Positions 8,150-17,705 are shown, counted from the first letter of the stretch. The stretch: DNA of 49,392 nt from Chitinophagaceae bacterium (GCA_028288405.1 JAQBNS010000033.1:1-49392), one strand, 5' to 3'. Translations and numbers: made by a program. The notes: generated from the sequence alone by a model not told the origin.

Positions 8150-8596
8150 ATGTCAAACCTACAAGAAACCATTCAAGACCTGCTCAACAAAAAACTGGAG
8201 ATCACACTTTCCGGTAAGACCTACAATCTTCATGTGATCGACTGGAAAAAAATTGCAGACGAACACGAAGACGTCATGGAACAAACTGAAGGCATGGACG
8301 ATGAAGAGGTGGGTGAATTTTTATGCGACCACGAAACAGAACTGATACAAATCACAGAATACTTCATGAACGATGCCTGCGATGAAAAAGTAGAGGATGA
8401 CAAATGGTTGCCCTTTGGTCTGCTGGGATTAAGTCATCATCCCGATCACTACGCAGAAACCAATCACGAGGGTTTGCTCTTGCTTGACATCAGCAAAGGC
8501 AAACAAGACCATCCTACCGTTATTTTATTCAAAAAGGACAAAGCTCAAATCGTAGCGGCTTCAGTAGAAGAGCTCGATATTAGAACAGTGAACTAA
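8150..8596 (+). CDS. Acidic cytosolic protein of unknown function
   Basis: The protein has 148 residues, is very acidic in its middle (HEDVMEQTEGMDDEEVGEF) and has no signal or membrane segment. The second half (WLPFGLLGLSHHPDHYAETNHEGLLLLDIS, then PTVILFKKDKAQIVAASVEEL) looks like a small beta sheet that resembles the SMI1/KNR4 C-terminal half, but the match is too weak to assign. It is the last gene of the AHSA1-ABM cluster, 12 bases after the ABM gene. Confidence 0.7.
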   Translation: MSNLQETIQDLLNKKLEITLSGKTYNLHVIDWKKIADEHEDVMEQTEGMDDEEVGEFLCDHETELIQITEYFMNDACDEKVEDDKWLPFGLLGLSHHPDHYAETNHEGLLLLDISKGKQDHPTVILFKKDKAQIVAASVEELDIRTVN

Positions 8597-8641
8597 TAGC
8601 CACAATTAGGTATTTTTTATTTGAGCTATTATGTCGTCCTT

Positions 8642-9544
8642 ATGAGTATGAATGCTATTTACAAACATAAAATCTTATTTATAATGGCCTTGTCCCTGGT
8701 GCACTGTTTTGCTGGTGCCCAGGAATACAAAGGCTTTCCAGAATCTAATGGCATATGGGTCGGTTATACGTATTTAATTCCTACCATGACATGCTCTGAA
8801 TTTCGTTATGAAATAAAAGGAGACACAACAATCAACGGTATATTTTACCATAAATTATATACTGATACTTACATCGGAGCTTTCCGTAAGGAAGGATCGA
8901 AAGTGTATTATGTAAACGATGAGATCAATCACCCTTATCCATATTTTTTCTCGTTTCCAGGACACGAAGAAGTCTTGCTTTATGATTTTTCATTAAACGT
9001 AGGTGATGAATACATTTATGCAAGAGATGAAAATGGTGTCGCTTATATAGAGACAGTGACCGGAGTTTCAGAAGTCACGAGAAATAGCAAGTTAATCAAG
9101 ACCTGGTCATTCAACGGAGGTGGAGGCGGTGGATTTATTTTAACGGATTGGGAACAGGGATTCGGTAGCACCACTTCTGGTTTCTTTCCTACTTACGTTT
9201 TAGCAGAGTTTTCAATTGGTTTGATCACGTATACTGAAAATGAAGAAGTCTATCACTTTCAAACTTCTCCTTGCTACAATCCTTTGGCTATAAAAGAAGG
9301 GCAAACTCAAAATAGTATGGATGCTTATCCTAATCCTTCCGAAGGAAAATTCGCCATCAATTATTCATCGCCTATCTCCAACGCTTATCTTTCCGTTTAT
9401 TATTCCACAGGAAAAATTTTACAGGAGCAAACAATTACAACACCTGATTTCGCGATAGATCTTTCCTCTTACCAGGCGGGCATCTATCTAATAAGCCTTC
9501 GTAATGAGTCTTCTATTACTTATCTGAAATTGATCAAAGAATGA
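8642..9544 (+). CDS. T9SS-exported protein with C-terminal sorting domain
   Basis: A signal peptide (ending near CFAGAQ) is followed by about 190 residues of beta-rich sequence of no recognised family, including a GGGGGG run. The last ~75 residues are a type A T9SS sorting domain: AYPNPSEGKFAINYSS, LSVYYSTGKILQ, then YQAGIYLISL and a final LKLIKE. The protein should cross the outer membrane through the T9SS and be attached to the surface or released. I chose the ATG at 8642; an in-frame TTG at 8621 would add seven residues ahead of the signal peptide, and another ATG lies at 8648. It stands alone. The PorX-type regulator at 45283 is a plausible controller. Confidence 0.9.
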   Translation: MSMNAIYKHKILFIMALSLVHCFAGAQEYKGFPESNGIWVGYTYLIPTMTCSEFRYEIKGDTTINGIFYHKLYTDTYIGAFRKEGSKVYYVNDEINHPYPYFFSFPGHEEVLLYDFSLNVGDEYIYARDENGVAYIETVTGVSEVTRNSKLIKTWSFNGGGGGGFILTDWEQGFGSTTSGFFPTYVLAEFSIGLITYTENEEVYHFQTSPCYNPLAIKEGQTQNSMDAYPNPSEGKFAINYSSPISNAYLSVYYSTGKILQEQTITTPDFAIDLSSYQAGIYLISLRNESSITYLKLIKE

Positions 9545-9660
9545 TGTTACAATTTGTAGACATTCTGTAGATGACAGACTCTCTTCCCAAAATAAACCGG
9601 CAATAGTTGTCGGCTTATTTTATTTCTTCTACTTTTAGTTGTGTCCCATCCATGACTCAG

Positions 9661-11649
9661 ATGAAACAACTGCTCTTTTTTATTCTCCTTTTTATTTTTC
9701 CTTTTTCTCTTTCGGCTCAAACCAGCAAAGAAGAAATAAAATTTAAAAATTTAGTAAGCCTCGAACCTCAGAAAGATTGCTATACCTTTAAAGCGAAGGA
9801 TATGACTGTCTCGATTTGTAAAGGAGATGACGCTTCTCAGCTTGCTGCTTATGGGCCCAAATCTATATGGCTCGGCAGGAATTATCCCAATTTAGATTAC
9901 TCTGATCTCGTCGTTACCTTTTCAAAACCTGTTACGTTCGTAGAGTTCAACATCAGTCATTTCGACAACGATGAAATGGGGAAAGAACAACTGGAAAATT
10001 TTCATTTTTTTGCCGGCGATAAAACAGAATTAACAAATGGGATCATCCAATGGACAGCCAATTCTGATAAGACAAGCTATGATCGCAGGAAACAAATCAT
10101 CAAAGGAACAGCAGATGCTACGGGGGCTGAGGCCAGCGGCAAATTGACTTTATCCAGCCCTACTCCTTTTACTAAAATTGTTTTCCGACAAACCGTTCTT
10201 CTCGGAGCACCCAACGGTGTACACCTTGATGAGAAGTTTACCTTTTCAAAAGACACCATTATTATTCCTCCTGTGATAAAGGCAGAGGATCTCATAAAAG
10301 AAGATAGCCTATCCTCTGCTATTGCAACACAAAAAGCACAAGCTGAAAAAGATGAGATTAAAATTTCTTTCAAACGTTTGGCCGATCTGAAACCTCAGGA
10401 GGATTGTTATACTTTCCAGGCCGATGACATGATCGTTACGGTCTGTAAAGGAGATGCTACTTCTCAGCTTGCTGTTTTCGGAACCAAAAGTATGTGGCTC
10501 GGTAAAAATGCTCCGGATACTGAGCATTCTGATGTCATCATCACTTTTTCAAAACCTGTTACATCTGTCAATTTCAATATCAGTCACTTCAACAACGATG
10601 AAACATCCGGAGATGAACAGCTGGAAGATTTTCGTTTTTATACTGATAAAGGTGAAATGAATGGTAAAGTGAGTTGGTCTGGTTCTGAAATGACCACCTT
10701 TGATTCGTCTAAACGCATCATCAAAGGCACAAAAGGAGCATGGGGACCTGAAGCCAGCGGAAAGCTCACGATGTACAGCACAACACCCTTCACGAAAATT
10801 TCATTCCGTCAGACGGAACTTCGTGGCGCTCCCAACGGCGTAATTTTAGACGACTCATTTACTTTCAAAAAAGACACGGTCATTGTTACACCAGTTAGTG
10901 CTATCGATACATTACCGGTATTAGCCAAAGACATAGTAGTGCAGGAAATTAAAGAAGAACAGGTTCTAAAAAAAGATACGATACCCGATACGACCACCAC
11001 AAAGGATATAACGGCACAAAAAAATGTTGTCAAAAAAGAGGTAAAACCCAAACCTATTAAGAAAAAAACGCCTGCACCAGTCACTCCTGTGAAGAAAACG
11101 ACACCTGCTCCGGTAGTTGTGGTAAAGAAAACCATCCCTCCAAAAGAGCCCGTTAAAAAAACAATCGTCAAAACGGAAACACCTAAAAAAACAGTAACGC
11201 CCAAACCTGTTGTTAAGAAAAAGGCCATACCCAAACCTCCGGTAAAAGAAGAAATAGACACACTGATCACCTATAAACTTTCACAGATCAAGCAATTGAA
11301 AGTGGGTGAAAAAATAAAACTGGAAAAAATTTACTTCAAACAAAGTTTACCTGAATTACTGCCGGACTCTTATCCTGAATTGGATACACTGGCTGATATC
11401 CTAAAACGATACCCCACCTTAGAATTAGAACTACAGGGTCATACCGACAACCAGGGCGTAGCCGTATTGAATCAAAAACTTTCCACGGAACGTGCAGAGG
11501 CCGTCAAGCAATACTTGATCGCTAAAGGAATCGCGTCCACACGCTTGACAGGTAAAGGATTTGGGAGCAGCAGACCCTATACCGATAATGAAAGCGAAGA
11601 GCATCGTCATAAAAACCGGAGAGTGGAATGCATGATTACCAAACGGTAA
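9661..11649 (+). CDS. OmpA-family protein with a duplicated N-terminal beta domain
   Basis: From the ATG at 9661 (signal peptide to LSAQ, residue 20) the protein has 662 residues; earlier in-frame TTG/ATG codons (9607, 9652) would bury the signal. Two tandem copies of a ~170-residue domain follow (DNA 9737-10258 and 10367-10881), each with D-C-Y-T-F, C-K-G-D, W-L-G, FSKPVT, NISHF, EASGKLT, RQT and GAPNG. I do not recognise this domain. Next is a Lys/Pro/Thr/Val-rich linker (about 430-530), likely extended through the periplasm. Last is an OmpA-like peptidoglycan-binding domain with LELQGHTDNQG, LSTERAEAVKQYL and RLTGKGFGSSRP, and the terminal NRRVE. It should tether the outer envelope to peptidoglycan. 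Confidence 0.92.
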   Translation: MKQLLFFILLFIFPFSLSAQTSKEEIKFKNLVSLEPQKDCYTFKAKDMTVSICKGDDASQLAAYGPKSIWLGRNYPNLDYSDLVVTFSKPVTFVEFNISHFDNDEMGKEQLENFHFFAGDKTELTNGIIQWTANSDKTSYDRRKQIIKGTADATGAEASGKLTLSSPTPFTKIVFRQTVLLGAPNGVHLDEKFTFSKDTIIIPPVIKAEDLIKEDSLSSAIATQKAQAEKDEIKISFKRLADLKPQEDCYTFQADDMIVTVCKGDATSQLAVFGTKSMWLGKNAPDTEHSDVIITFSKPVTSVNFNISHFNNDETSGDEQLEDFRFYTDKGEMNGKVSWSGSEMTTFDSSKRIIKGTKGAWGPEASGKLTMYSTTPFTKISFRQTELRGAPNGVILDDSFTFKKDTVIVTPVSAIDTLPVLAKDIVVQEIKEEQVLKKDTIPDTTTTKDITAQKNVVKKEVKPKPIKKKTPAPVTPVKKTTPAPVVVVKKTIPPKEPVKKTIVKTETPKKTVTPKPVVKKKAIPKPPVKEEIDTLITYKLSQIKQLKVGEKIKLEKIYFKQSLPELLPDSYPELDTLADILKRYPTLELELQGHTDNQGVAVLNQKLSTERAEAVKQYLIAKGIASTRLTGKGFGSSRPYTDNESEEHRHKNRRVECMITKR

Positions 11650-11715
11650 TCATTTCCTTACATTTGTTGGACAAAAGTCTAAATATAGTTATCATTAGTA
11701 AGTCTTTCGCTTGCT

Positions 11716-12318
11716 ATGATGCACTCTCCCATTTCACTATTTGGCCGCTCGGTCATTTCATTGTATTTATTTGCCGCCCCGCTTTTGCTCACTGCGGCAG
11801 ACCTGTTGCATTATTACCATCATTTTATTTTCTCTACGCTGGCATTTAAAATGTCGCTGGTCACCTATGTTGTAGGTTCTTTCGGATTGGCGTACCTATT
11901 TGAGAAACGAGCCCTCTATTATGGATTAGCCGGTGCAGGTTTGGTGACATTAGGAGCCATCACTTTCTCAGCCATATCCACCGTTGATCTTTTCCAGGAT
12001 ATGCTTGCGCATGGACACTTCAAAGACGAAGACATGCTGCACCTTAAAAATGTCGTCGAGACTTCCAAAATATTTAAAACCATTTACCTTCCGTCCATGT
12101 ATGCTTTTCCTTTGGGATTATTGGTGCTGAGTATAGGAATATACCGGGCACAATTCACCAGACATTACCTGGCCATTTTATTATGTGCAGGCTCCTTGCT
12201 GCATACCGTAGCGAGGATATTAACCAGCTTTGAATTTCTATTTTTATCAGAAGCGATTTTAACAATGGCTTCCTTTCTGACAGGAGTTTATATTCTTCGT
12301 TATAAAAATTTAGATTAA
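11716..12318 (+). CDS. Six-helix membrane protein of unknown function
   Basis: The 200-residue protein has six hydrophobic segments: around SLYLFAAPLLLTAADLL, VTYVVGSFGLAYLF, LAGAGLVTLGAITFSA, AFPLGLLVLSIGIY, YLAILLCAGSLLHTVA and AILTMASFLTGVYIL. Short charged loops carry His/Asp residues (HGHFKDEDMLHLK). I do not recognise the family. An overlapping +1 reading frame from 11628 is an artefact. It is followed by a heptamer tandem repeat 8 bases after the stop. Confidence 0.75.
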   Translation: MMHSPISLFGRSVISLYLFAAPLLLTAADLLHYYHHFIFSTLAFKMSLVTYVVGSFGLAYLFEKRALYYGLAGAGLVTLGAITFSAISTVDLFQDMLAHGHFKDEDMLHLKNVVETSKIFKTIYLPSMYAFPLGLLVLSIGIYRAQFTRHYLAILLCAGSLLHTVARILTSFEFLFLSEAILTMASFLTGVYILRYKNLD

Positions 12319-12326
12319 GAAAAAGA

Positions 12327-12365
12327 TTGTTAGTTGTTAGTTGTTAGTTGTTAGTTGTTAGTTGT
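12327..12365 (+). repeat. Heptamer tandem repeat, TTGTTAG x5.6
   Basis: Five perfect TTGTTAG units are followed by TTGT, starting eight bases after the stop of the six-helix membrane protein. The same heptamer occurs at 19335-19390. No inverted partner is seen before the next gene, so this is a single-arm example. Confidence 0.95.
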
Positions 12366-12646
12366 AAAAACAAATAATTAGATGTCAAAAGAAGCCTATA
12401 AATGAAGGTGAAGGTTGGAATCCTATTTTAGAGTGGAAGGTCATTCGTAATACCTCCTTCCACACCTGGACTCCTGAAGCAAATAGCATCAGAACAGAGA
12501 TAATCACTGATAAAATCATAAAAAAAGTCTAAAAAACGTATATTTCCAGTCAAAACATGTAAGAAAGAGCAAGTCCTCTTGTAGCATAGACGCAAGATAT
12601 AACCAGCTATTTTATTTACTTGCAAAATAATGAAAAAAGCGCTCCT
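12366..12646. other. Gene-free stretch between membrane protein and haem locus
   Basis: The stretch is AT-rich and holds no convincing gene. A possible hairpin pairs GTGGAAGG near 12433 with CCTTCCAC near 12459. I looked for a cobalamin, TPP or other common riboswitch core and saw none. It presumably carries the promoter for the gene at 12647. Confidence 0.4.
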
Positions 12647-13288
12647 ATGCGGTTAACACCTCTGTTCCATAATCATTTTAGTGAGGATGGACTCCTTATT
12701 TATTGTTTAAAATGGTGCACATCTGTTTTATCTGCGCAGGTTCTCCGCCAATCTTTTTCTTTACTTCTTTCTGTCGTATTGCTGGTGAATGCCATCGGTT
12801 ATTATCCGCTTTTCAAAATCAAACAATGGCAGGTACACGAAAAAATGAAAACACACCTTCGTACATCGCTTCCTAATGACCAACTACAATGCATCACTAT
12901 TGCAGCCAACGACGAATATAAAATTCATTGGGAGTGGGAATGGGAAGAAGAACAGGAATTTACATACCAGGGTGACCGCTATGACGTGGTGCGCTCAACC
13001 ACCCTTGGCTCTACAACTTATTATTACTGTATACAGGATACTCAGGAAACTCAATTATTTGCACAGCTGGATGAAGAAGTAGAGCGGAAAATGGATGACG
13101 CAAAAAATCCTTTGCAGCAAACAGGAAAAAAAATGATGAAGACTTTTTCTTCCCTGTGTGATAAAACCGATGCTCATTGTTTCACCAGGGAACAATTAAT
13201 AGCACAACAGTATTTTGACTTTCATCATTCTTTATACCAATACCATTTTTTAAATAGCATAAGCCCTCCGCCCAAATACAACGCTTAA
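12647..13288 (+). CDS. Hypothetical protein preceding the haem-uptake receptor
   Basis: From the ATG at 12647 the protein has 213 residues; an in-frame TTG at 12620 would add nine. A membrane helix (about 35-55, SFSLLLSVVLLVNAIGYYPL) is followed by a soluble domain with HWEWEWEEEQEFTYQG, a DRYDVVRS stretch and YYCIQDTQETQLFAQLDEEVE. Such short single-pass proteins often precede TonB receptors for metal or haem uptake in Bacteroidota, from memory of similar loci, but no function is established. It lies 96 bases upstream of the receptor and may be co-transcribed with it. Confidence 0.75.
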   Translation: MRLTPLFHNHFSEDGLLIYCLKWCTSVLSAQVLRQSFSLLLSVVLLVNAIGYYPLFKIKQWQVHEKMKTHLRTSLPNDQLQCITIAANDEYKIHWEWEWEEEQEFTYQGDRYDVVRSTTLGSTTYYYCIQDTQETQLFAQLDEEVERKMDDAKNPLQQTGKKMMKTFSSLCDKTDAHCFTREQLIAQQYFDFHHSLYQYHFLNSISPPPKYNA

Positions 13289-13384
13289 CCTATTTTATTA
13301 TTGATGCCGGCTAAAAAGCAACAGGTTTAAAAATCTGTAGGTGCATCATGCATTCACTTATTACCATTATACATTTAACTCCTC

Positions 13385-15754
13385 ATGAAAAATCTATACA
13401 CGATAGTCCTGGCACTTTTCGTATCACTTCCTCTTTTGGCTCAAACAGGGCAATTGAAAGGAAGAGTATTCGATGCCTACAACAGCAATCCTTTGATCAA
13501 AGCGAATATACAAGTGGCTGGAGTCGACATGACTACTACCGATGAAAATGGTGTGTTCTTCTTAACATGCAATGACTCCATGCAAATTACAGTTTTCTCC
13601 ATCGGTTATGAACCGTATAAGCAAGTCATTAAAAATTGCAGCAATGAATTGAACATCGGTTTGAATCCTTCTTACGACAACCTGAATGAAGTGGAAGTTA
13701 CTGGAAGCAAGCCGGAGTCACATATGAACCTGAAACAGGCACAATCTATTGGTATCCTGACAACGAAAGAACTCAATAGAAACGACGGTTTATTTTTAGA
13801 AAATTCTCTTAACCTTCTTTCCGGTGTACGCATGGAAAAACGTACACTAAACGGTGGCCAACGCATCACGATTCGTGGTTATGGTAATTCCAGTAACTTT
13901 AACGGAAGTGGTATCAAAACATACTTAAACGGAATTCCTGTAACAGATGCGGAAGGTACAACGATATTGGATGACGTAGATTTCAGCACGTTGGGTAAAG
14001 TAGAAGTTATTAAAGGTCCTGCATCCAGCTTGTATGGAACCGGTATAGGTGGTGTTGTAAAAATGTATACCGCACGTCCTACTTACAAAGGTACCAAACT
14101 TACTCAACAAGGACAGATCGGAACATTTGGATTATGGAGTACTAATAGCAGATTACAACATGCAACAGACAAATCTTCTGTGCAGGTAAATTACGGTCAT
14201 CAAAATTACGATGGATATCGGGTACATACCTCATCAAAAAAAGATTTTGTTTCGTTTATTAGTGATTTCAGGAATAATGATAAACAAACAATATCTGTAT
14301 ATGCTGGCTACAGTTATTCTTACAATCAACTTGCAGGGCAATTGGATAGCGCTTCTTTCTTTAATAAAGAAAATAAAGGAGAAGAAGCCTATTTAAACAA
14401 TAATGCTCATGTTGAATTTGAGACCTACAGAACTGGAGTTTCACATAGCTATGAATTTTCAAAACATTTTCAAAATGTAACCAGCGTGTATGTTAGTGGT
14501 TATAAACAATCACAAGCTTCTGCTGCAGGGTTAAATAATAATCTTTTTCAGAACTATGGTAGCAGAACAGAATTTAACATAAATCTGCTTAATGGTAAAG
14601 CAATAAGCATACAAGGTACAATTGGCGGAGAGTTTATAAAGAGCAATTCTTATAAAAAAACATATAGTTTATCCGATACAACTGTGCATACTGTGCCATT
14701 AGGTACTCCGACGAAATTAACTGCCGATCTGCAAACAGCGAGTATGCAATACAGCATATTTACACAATGGGATATAAAACTTCCACATCATTTTGTATTT
14801 ACTGTTGGAGGTAGCTATAACTTCATTGAATACCAGGTAGCGGACAGACTTACGTTCCCATCTACTCCGGCGCATAAAGATCAATCGGTTAACAAAATTT
14901 ACACTCCAATATTTACGCCTCGTATAGCATTACAAAAAAGTATAACAGAAAATATTTCAGTATATGGAAATGTAAGTCAAGGATATTCTCCTCCTACGCC
15001 AGCGCAATCGGTGATCGTCAATCTTGGACAAGTTAATTCTGATCTTAAACCAGAAAAAGGGACAATGATAGAAATAGGTTCCAAAGGAAATCTTTTGAAC
15101 CGTCGTTTAACTTATCAAGTTGCATTATTTAGTATGCAAATTACGGATAAGTTGACTACTCAGAACGGAACGCTACCTGTACCTTATTCGTTTACAACTA
15201 ACACAGGTAAACAGCTGCATCAGGGATTAGAAATAGATTTGGCTTATACCTTGCATAATGACACATCTGGAATTATCTCTCTCATAAGACCATTCGGTAG
15301 CTTTACTTATTCTGATTTCAAATATAAAGACTATAAAAATAATAATAACAATGACGCTACAACGATTGATTACACAGGTAAAAAGGTATCGGGTGTAGCT
15401 CCCATTATGTTCAATGTAGGATTAGATGTTGAACTGAAGTGGGGCATTTACTTATATACTACTTATCAATATGTCGATGAAATGCCAATTACGTATGATA
15501 ATTCACATTCTGCTTCTGCTTATTCTTTACTAAATGCTAAATTAGGCTATAGAAAAGAACTTGGAAAACACTTTGCTTTCGACATCTATGCGGGTGGCAA
15601 TAACCTAACCAATAGTCTATATTATAACATGGTATTTCTCAATCAGCCATTTCCAACTCCAGCGAGTCCAACTACTCCTGCACCGGCTCTATACTTGCCG
15701 GCAGCTTATACCGCTACGTTCTATGGCGGTTTGAACCTGAGTTATAAATTTTAA
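13385..15754 (+). CDS. TonB-dependent receptor, probably for haem or haemoprotein iron
   Basis: A signal peptide (ending LPLLAQ, residue 20) is followed by a CarboxypepD_reg-like domain (about 22-100, GQLKGRVFDAYNSNPL), then a TonB plug with ITIRGYGNSSNF, YLNGIPVTDAEG and the closing VEVIKGPASSLYGTGIGGVV. The remaining ~550 residues form a 22-strand-type barrel, ending in LSYKF with a terminal Phe. Substrate is inferred from the next three genes, which encode a haem ABC importer. The 3' barrel half is more AT-rich (about 30-35% GC in sampled lines) than the plug and neighbours (about 40-48%). A terminator-like stem sits between it and the hmuT-like gene. Confidence 0.93.
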   Translation: MKNLYTIVLALFVSLPLLAQTGQLKGRVFDAYNSNPLIKANIQVAGVDMTTTDENGVFFLTCNDSMQITVFSIGYEPYKQVIKNCSNELNIGLNPSYDNLNEVEVTGSKPESHMNLKQAQSIGILTTKELNRNDGLFLENSLNLLSGVRMEKRTLNGGQRITIRGYGNSSNFNGSGIKTYLNGIPVTDAEGTTILDDVDFSTLGKVEVIKGPASSLYGTGIGGVVKMYTARPTYKGTKLTQQGQIGTFGLWSTNSRLQHATDKSSVQVNYGHQNYDGYRVHTSSKKDFVSFISDFRNNDKQTISVYAGYSYSYNQLAGQLDSASFFNKENKGEEAYLNNNAHVEFETYRTGVSHSYEFSKHFQNVTSVYVSGYKQSQASAAGLNNNLFQNYGSRTEFNINLLNGKAISIQGTIGGEFIKSNSYKKTYSLSDTTVHTVPLGTPTKLTADLQTASMQYSIFTQWDIKLPHHFVFTVGGSYNFIEYQVADRLTFPSTPAHKDQSVNKIYTPIFTPRIALQKSITENISVYGNVSQGYSPPTPAQSVIVNLGQVNSDLKPEKGTMIEIGSKGNLLNRRLTYQVALFSMQITDKLTTQNGTLPVPYSFTTNTGKQLHQGLEIDLAYTLHNDTSGIISLIRPFGSFTYSDFKYKDYKNNNNNDATTIDYTGKKVSGVAPIMFNVGLDVELKWGIYLYTTYQYVDEMPITYDNSHSASAYSLLNAKLGYRKELGKHFAFDIYAGGNNLTNSLYYNMVFLNQPFPTPASPTTPAPALYLPAAYTATFYGGLNLSYKF

Positions 15755-15760
15755 TAGTCG

Positions 15761-15789
15761 AGGGGAGGAACAACATTTCTCCCCTTTTT
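15761..15789 (+). terminator. Intrinsic terminator-like hairpin after the TonB receptor
   Basis: AGGGGAG at 15761-15767 pairs with CTCCCCT at 15779-15785, and a T-run follows. It lies within the operon, 17 bases before the hmuT-like start, and may lower downstream transcription relative to the receptor. Confidence 0.7.
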
Positions 15790-15805
15790 AACTTTCTATT
15801 GCATT

Positions 15806-16678
15806 ATGAAAAAATATTATATACTAAGTGCTGCTGTGCTGGCGCTTCTTTCTTGCGGAAGATTTGATAACAAAGAAGAACAAGGCGAACGGGAAGAACG
15901 CATTGTATGTGTCTCCAAACAATACAATGAAATCATCTATGCGTTGGGTGCACAACAAAACCTGGTGGCGGTAGACATTTCCAGTACCTATCCTGAAGCC
16001 ATTAAAAAACTACCTACGGTAGGTTATCACCGTGCCTTAAGTCTGGAAGGTCTATTGGCTGCTAAACCTACACTGATCCTTCACAGCGGTGTTAAATCAA
16101 TGGGACCGGAACATGTGGTGCGGCAATTGGAACAATTAAAAATTCCAATGAAAGAATTTACGACACAAAGCAAAGACATCGAAAGCACTAAAGCGTTGAT
16201 ACGCGAAATGGGAAAATACTTTAAAACAGAAAAGCGTGCGGATTCCCTGTGTGCCATATTAGATGCAGACATGAAAGTCGCTTTGGATTCCGCTAAACTC
16301 TATACCGATACACCTAAAGTGTTAATCATCCACTTCGGAAGAGCCAATAACGTTTACCTGATCATTACACAAAAAGGTCCTGCCGGTAAAATGATCCAAT
16401 GGGCAGGAGGCGAAATGGCGATGACAGATACTACCGGTATGAAACAACTATCCGCAGAGATCGTAACCAAATCAAATCCCGATGTCATTTTGCTGACTGA
16501 CTTTGGATACGACCAATTGGGCAGCCTGGAAAAAATAAAAGAACTACCCGGAGTCGGAAGTACAAACGCCGTCCGCAATAACCGTATCTACCGCATAGAA
16601 GAACATGACCTGGTATACATGGGACCTCGCACCGGTAAAACAACTCTCACACTGCAACGATTAATTCACCAGAAATAA
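15806..16678 (+). CDS. hmuT: Haem ABC transporter substrate-binding lipoprotein
   Basis: The signal peptide ends with a lipobox LLSCG, so the protein is probably a lipid-anchored periplasmic binding protein. It is a two-lobed class III binding protein like FepB/BtuF, with features closest to HmuT: RIVCVSKQYNEIIYALGAQQ, VDISSTYPEAIKKLPTVGYHR, and LSLEGLLAAKPTLIL, then NPDVILLTDFG and the late MGPRTG motif. It should take haem from the receptor and hand it to the permease encoded 3 bases downstream. Tyr in GYHR is a likely haem ligand by analogy with HmuT. A cobalamin or siderophore role is possible but less likely. Confidence 0.85.
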   Translation: MKKYYILSAAVLALLSCGRFDNKEEQGEREERIVCVSKQYNEIIYALGAQQNLVAVDISSTYPEAIKKLPTVGYHRALSLEGLLAAKPTLILHSGVKSMGPEHVVRQLEQLKIPMKEFTTQSKDIESTKALIREMGKYFKTEKRADSLCAILDADMKVALDSAKLYTDTPKVLIIHFGRANNVYLIITQKGPAGKMIQWAGGEMAMTDTTGMKQLSAEIVTKSNPDVILLTDFGYDQLGSLEKIKELPGVGSTNAVRNNRIYRIEEHDLVYMGPRTGKTTLTLQRLIHQK

Positions 16679-16681
16679 AGT

Positions 16682-17704
16682 ATGCAGCAATACAAGTATA
16701 CGCTACCCTTTTTGATTGTATTACTGATCATTACCGCATTATTTTCCATGCGGTACGGAGCGGTATCGATCAGTCTGGAAGAAATATGTTCTGCTCTGCA
16801 TCATTGTTTTACCGGAAATGAAAACATGGACCTGAACGAACGCATCTTTCTGGAGATCCGTTTGCCAAGGGCCATTCTTTGTCTTGTCGTTGGAGCCAGC
16901 TTAGCAGTAGGCGGCGTATTGATGCAGGCTTTATTTCGCAATCCGATTGTAGAACCCGGACTGGTGGGAACATCCAGCGGTGCTGCTTTCGGATCAGCAT
17001 TGTATTTTGTACTGGGCGCTTTATTTGATTACCATGCCGGAGAATGGACACTTCCCTTTGCGGCATGTGGCGGCGCATTATTGTCTACTTCTTTAGTGTT
17101 TGTCTTGTCTCAATCTAAAGATACCGGCAAAAGTTCTATCGTCGGTTTACTGTTGACAGGGATTGCGATCAATGCACTCTTCATGAGCGGTGTCGGATTT
17201 CTCTCTTACATCGCCAGAGATCCGCAAGCACGTTCCATTACCTTTTGGGGCATGGGCACTTTATCGGGAGCTAACTGGCATTCGGTCATCATTATTGGAT
17301 CTTCGTGTATCCTCTGCACAGGCATCGCCTTGCGCTATGCCAAGCATCTCAACGCCCTGATGATGGGTGAAACAGAAGCACAATTCATGGGTACGGATAT
17401 CAAACAACTGAAACGAAAAGTTTTATTAGTGAATGTCATCATGGTAGCTGTTGCTACCGCTTTTGTTGGTATCATCAGTTTTGTCGGACTGATTGTACCT
17501 CATCTCTTGCGTATCGTCAATGGTTCAGATAATCGCTTTTTGATCATCAACAGCGCTTTGCTCGGAGCCATCCTACTCAGTGTAGCCGATTTGATTGCCC
17601 GTCTGTTGCTTATACCGGCAGAACTGCCTATTGGTATCGTGACTTCCGTTGTAGGCGTTCCGGTATTTATTTTCTTATTGAAAAAGAAAAACTATTTATT
17701 TTAA
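16682..17704 (+). CDS. hmuU: FecCD-type haem ABC permease
   Basis: The 340-residue protein has about ten membrane helices and FecCD landmarks: RLPRAILCLVVGASLAVGG, QALFRNPIVEPGLVG, and GLIVPHLLRIVNGSDNRF near the end, then PIGIVTSVVGVPVFIFLL. It is the inner-membrane channel for the hmuT-hmuV transporter. It is 3 bases after hmuT and 1 base before hmuV, so translation is probably coupled. The nearest alternative is a cobalamin or siderophore permease of the same fold; the neighbours favour haem. Confidence 0.9.
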   Translation: MQQYKYTLPFLIVLLIITALFSMRYGAVSISLEEICSALHHCFTGNENMDLNERIFLEIRLPRAILCLVVGASLAVGGVLMQALFRNPIVEPGLVGTSSGAAFGSALYFVLGALFDYHAGEWTLPFAACGGALLSTSLVFVLSQSKDTGKSSIVGLLLTGIAINALFMSGVGFLSYIARDPQARSITFWGMGTLSGANWHSVIIIGSSCILCTGIALRYAKHLNALMMGETEAQFMGTDIKQLKRKVLLVNVIMVAVATAFVGIISFVGLIVPHLLRIVNGSDNRFLIINSALLGAILLSVADLIARLLLIPAELPIGIVTSVVGVPVFIFLLKKKNYLF

Positions 17705-17705
17705 T

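Noticed and set aside
10809..11270. Minus-strand frame of 153 residues rich in Thr/Gly/Phe
   Set aside because: It is the complement of the Lys/Pro linker in the OmpA protein.
12327..12365. CRISPR-like array
   Set aside because: The period is seven bases with no spacers, so it is a simple tandem repeat.
12366..13384. Cobalamin riboswitch ahead of the TonB receptor
   Set aside because: No B12-box or core motif could be seen, and the ABC proteins fit haem better.
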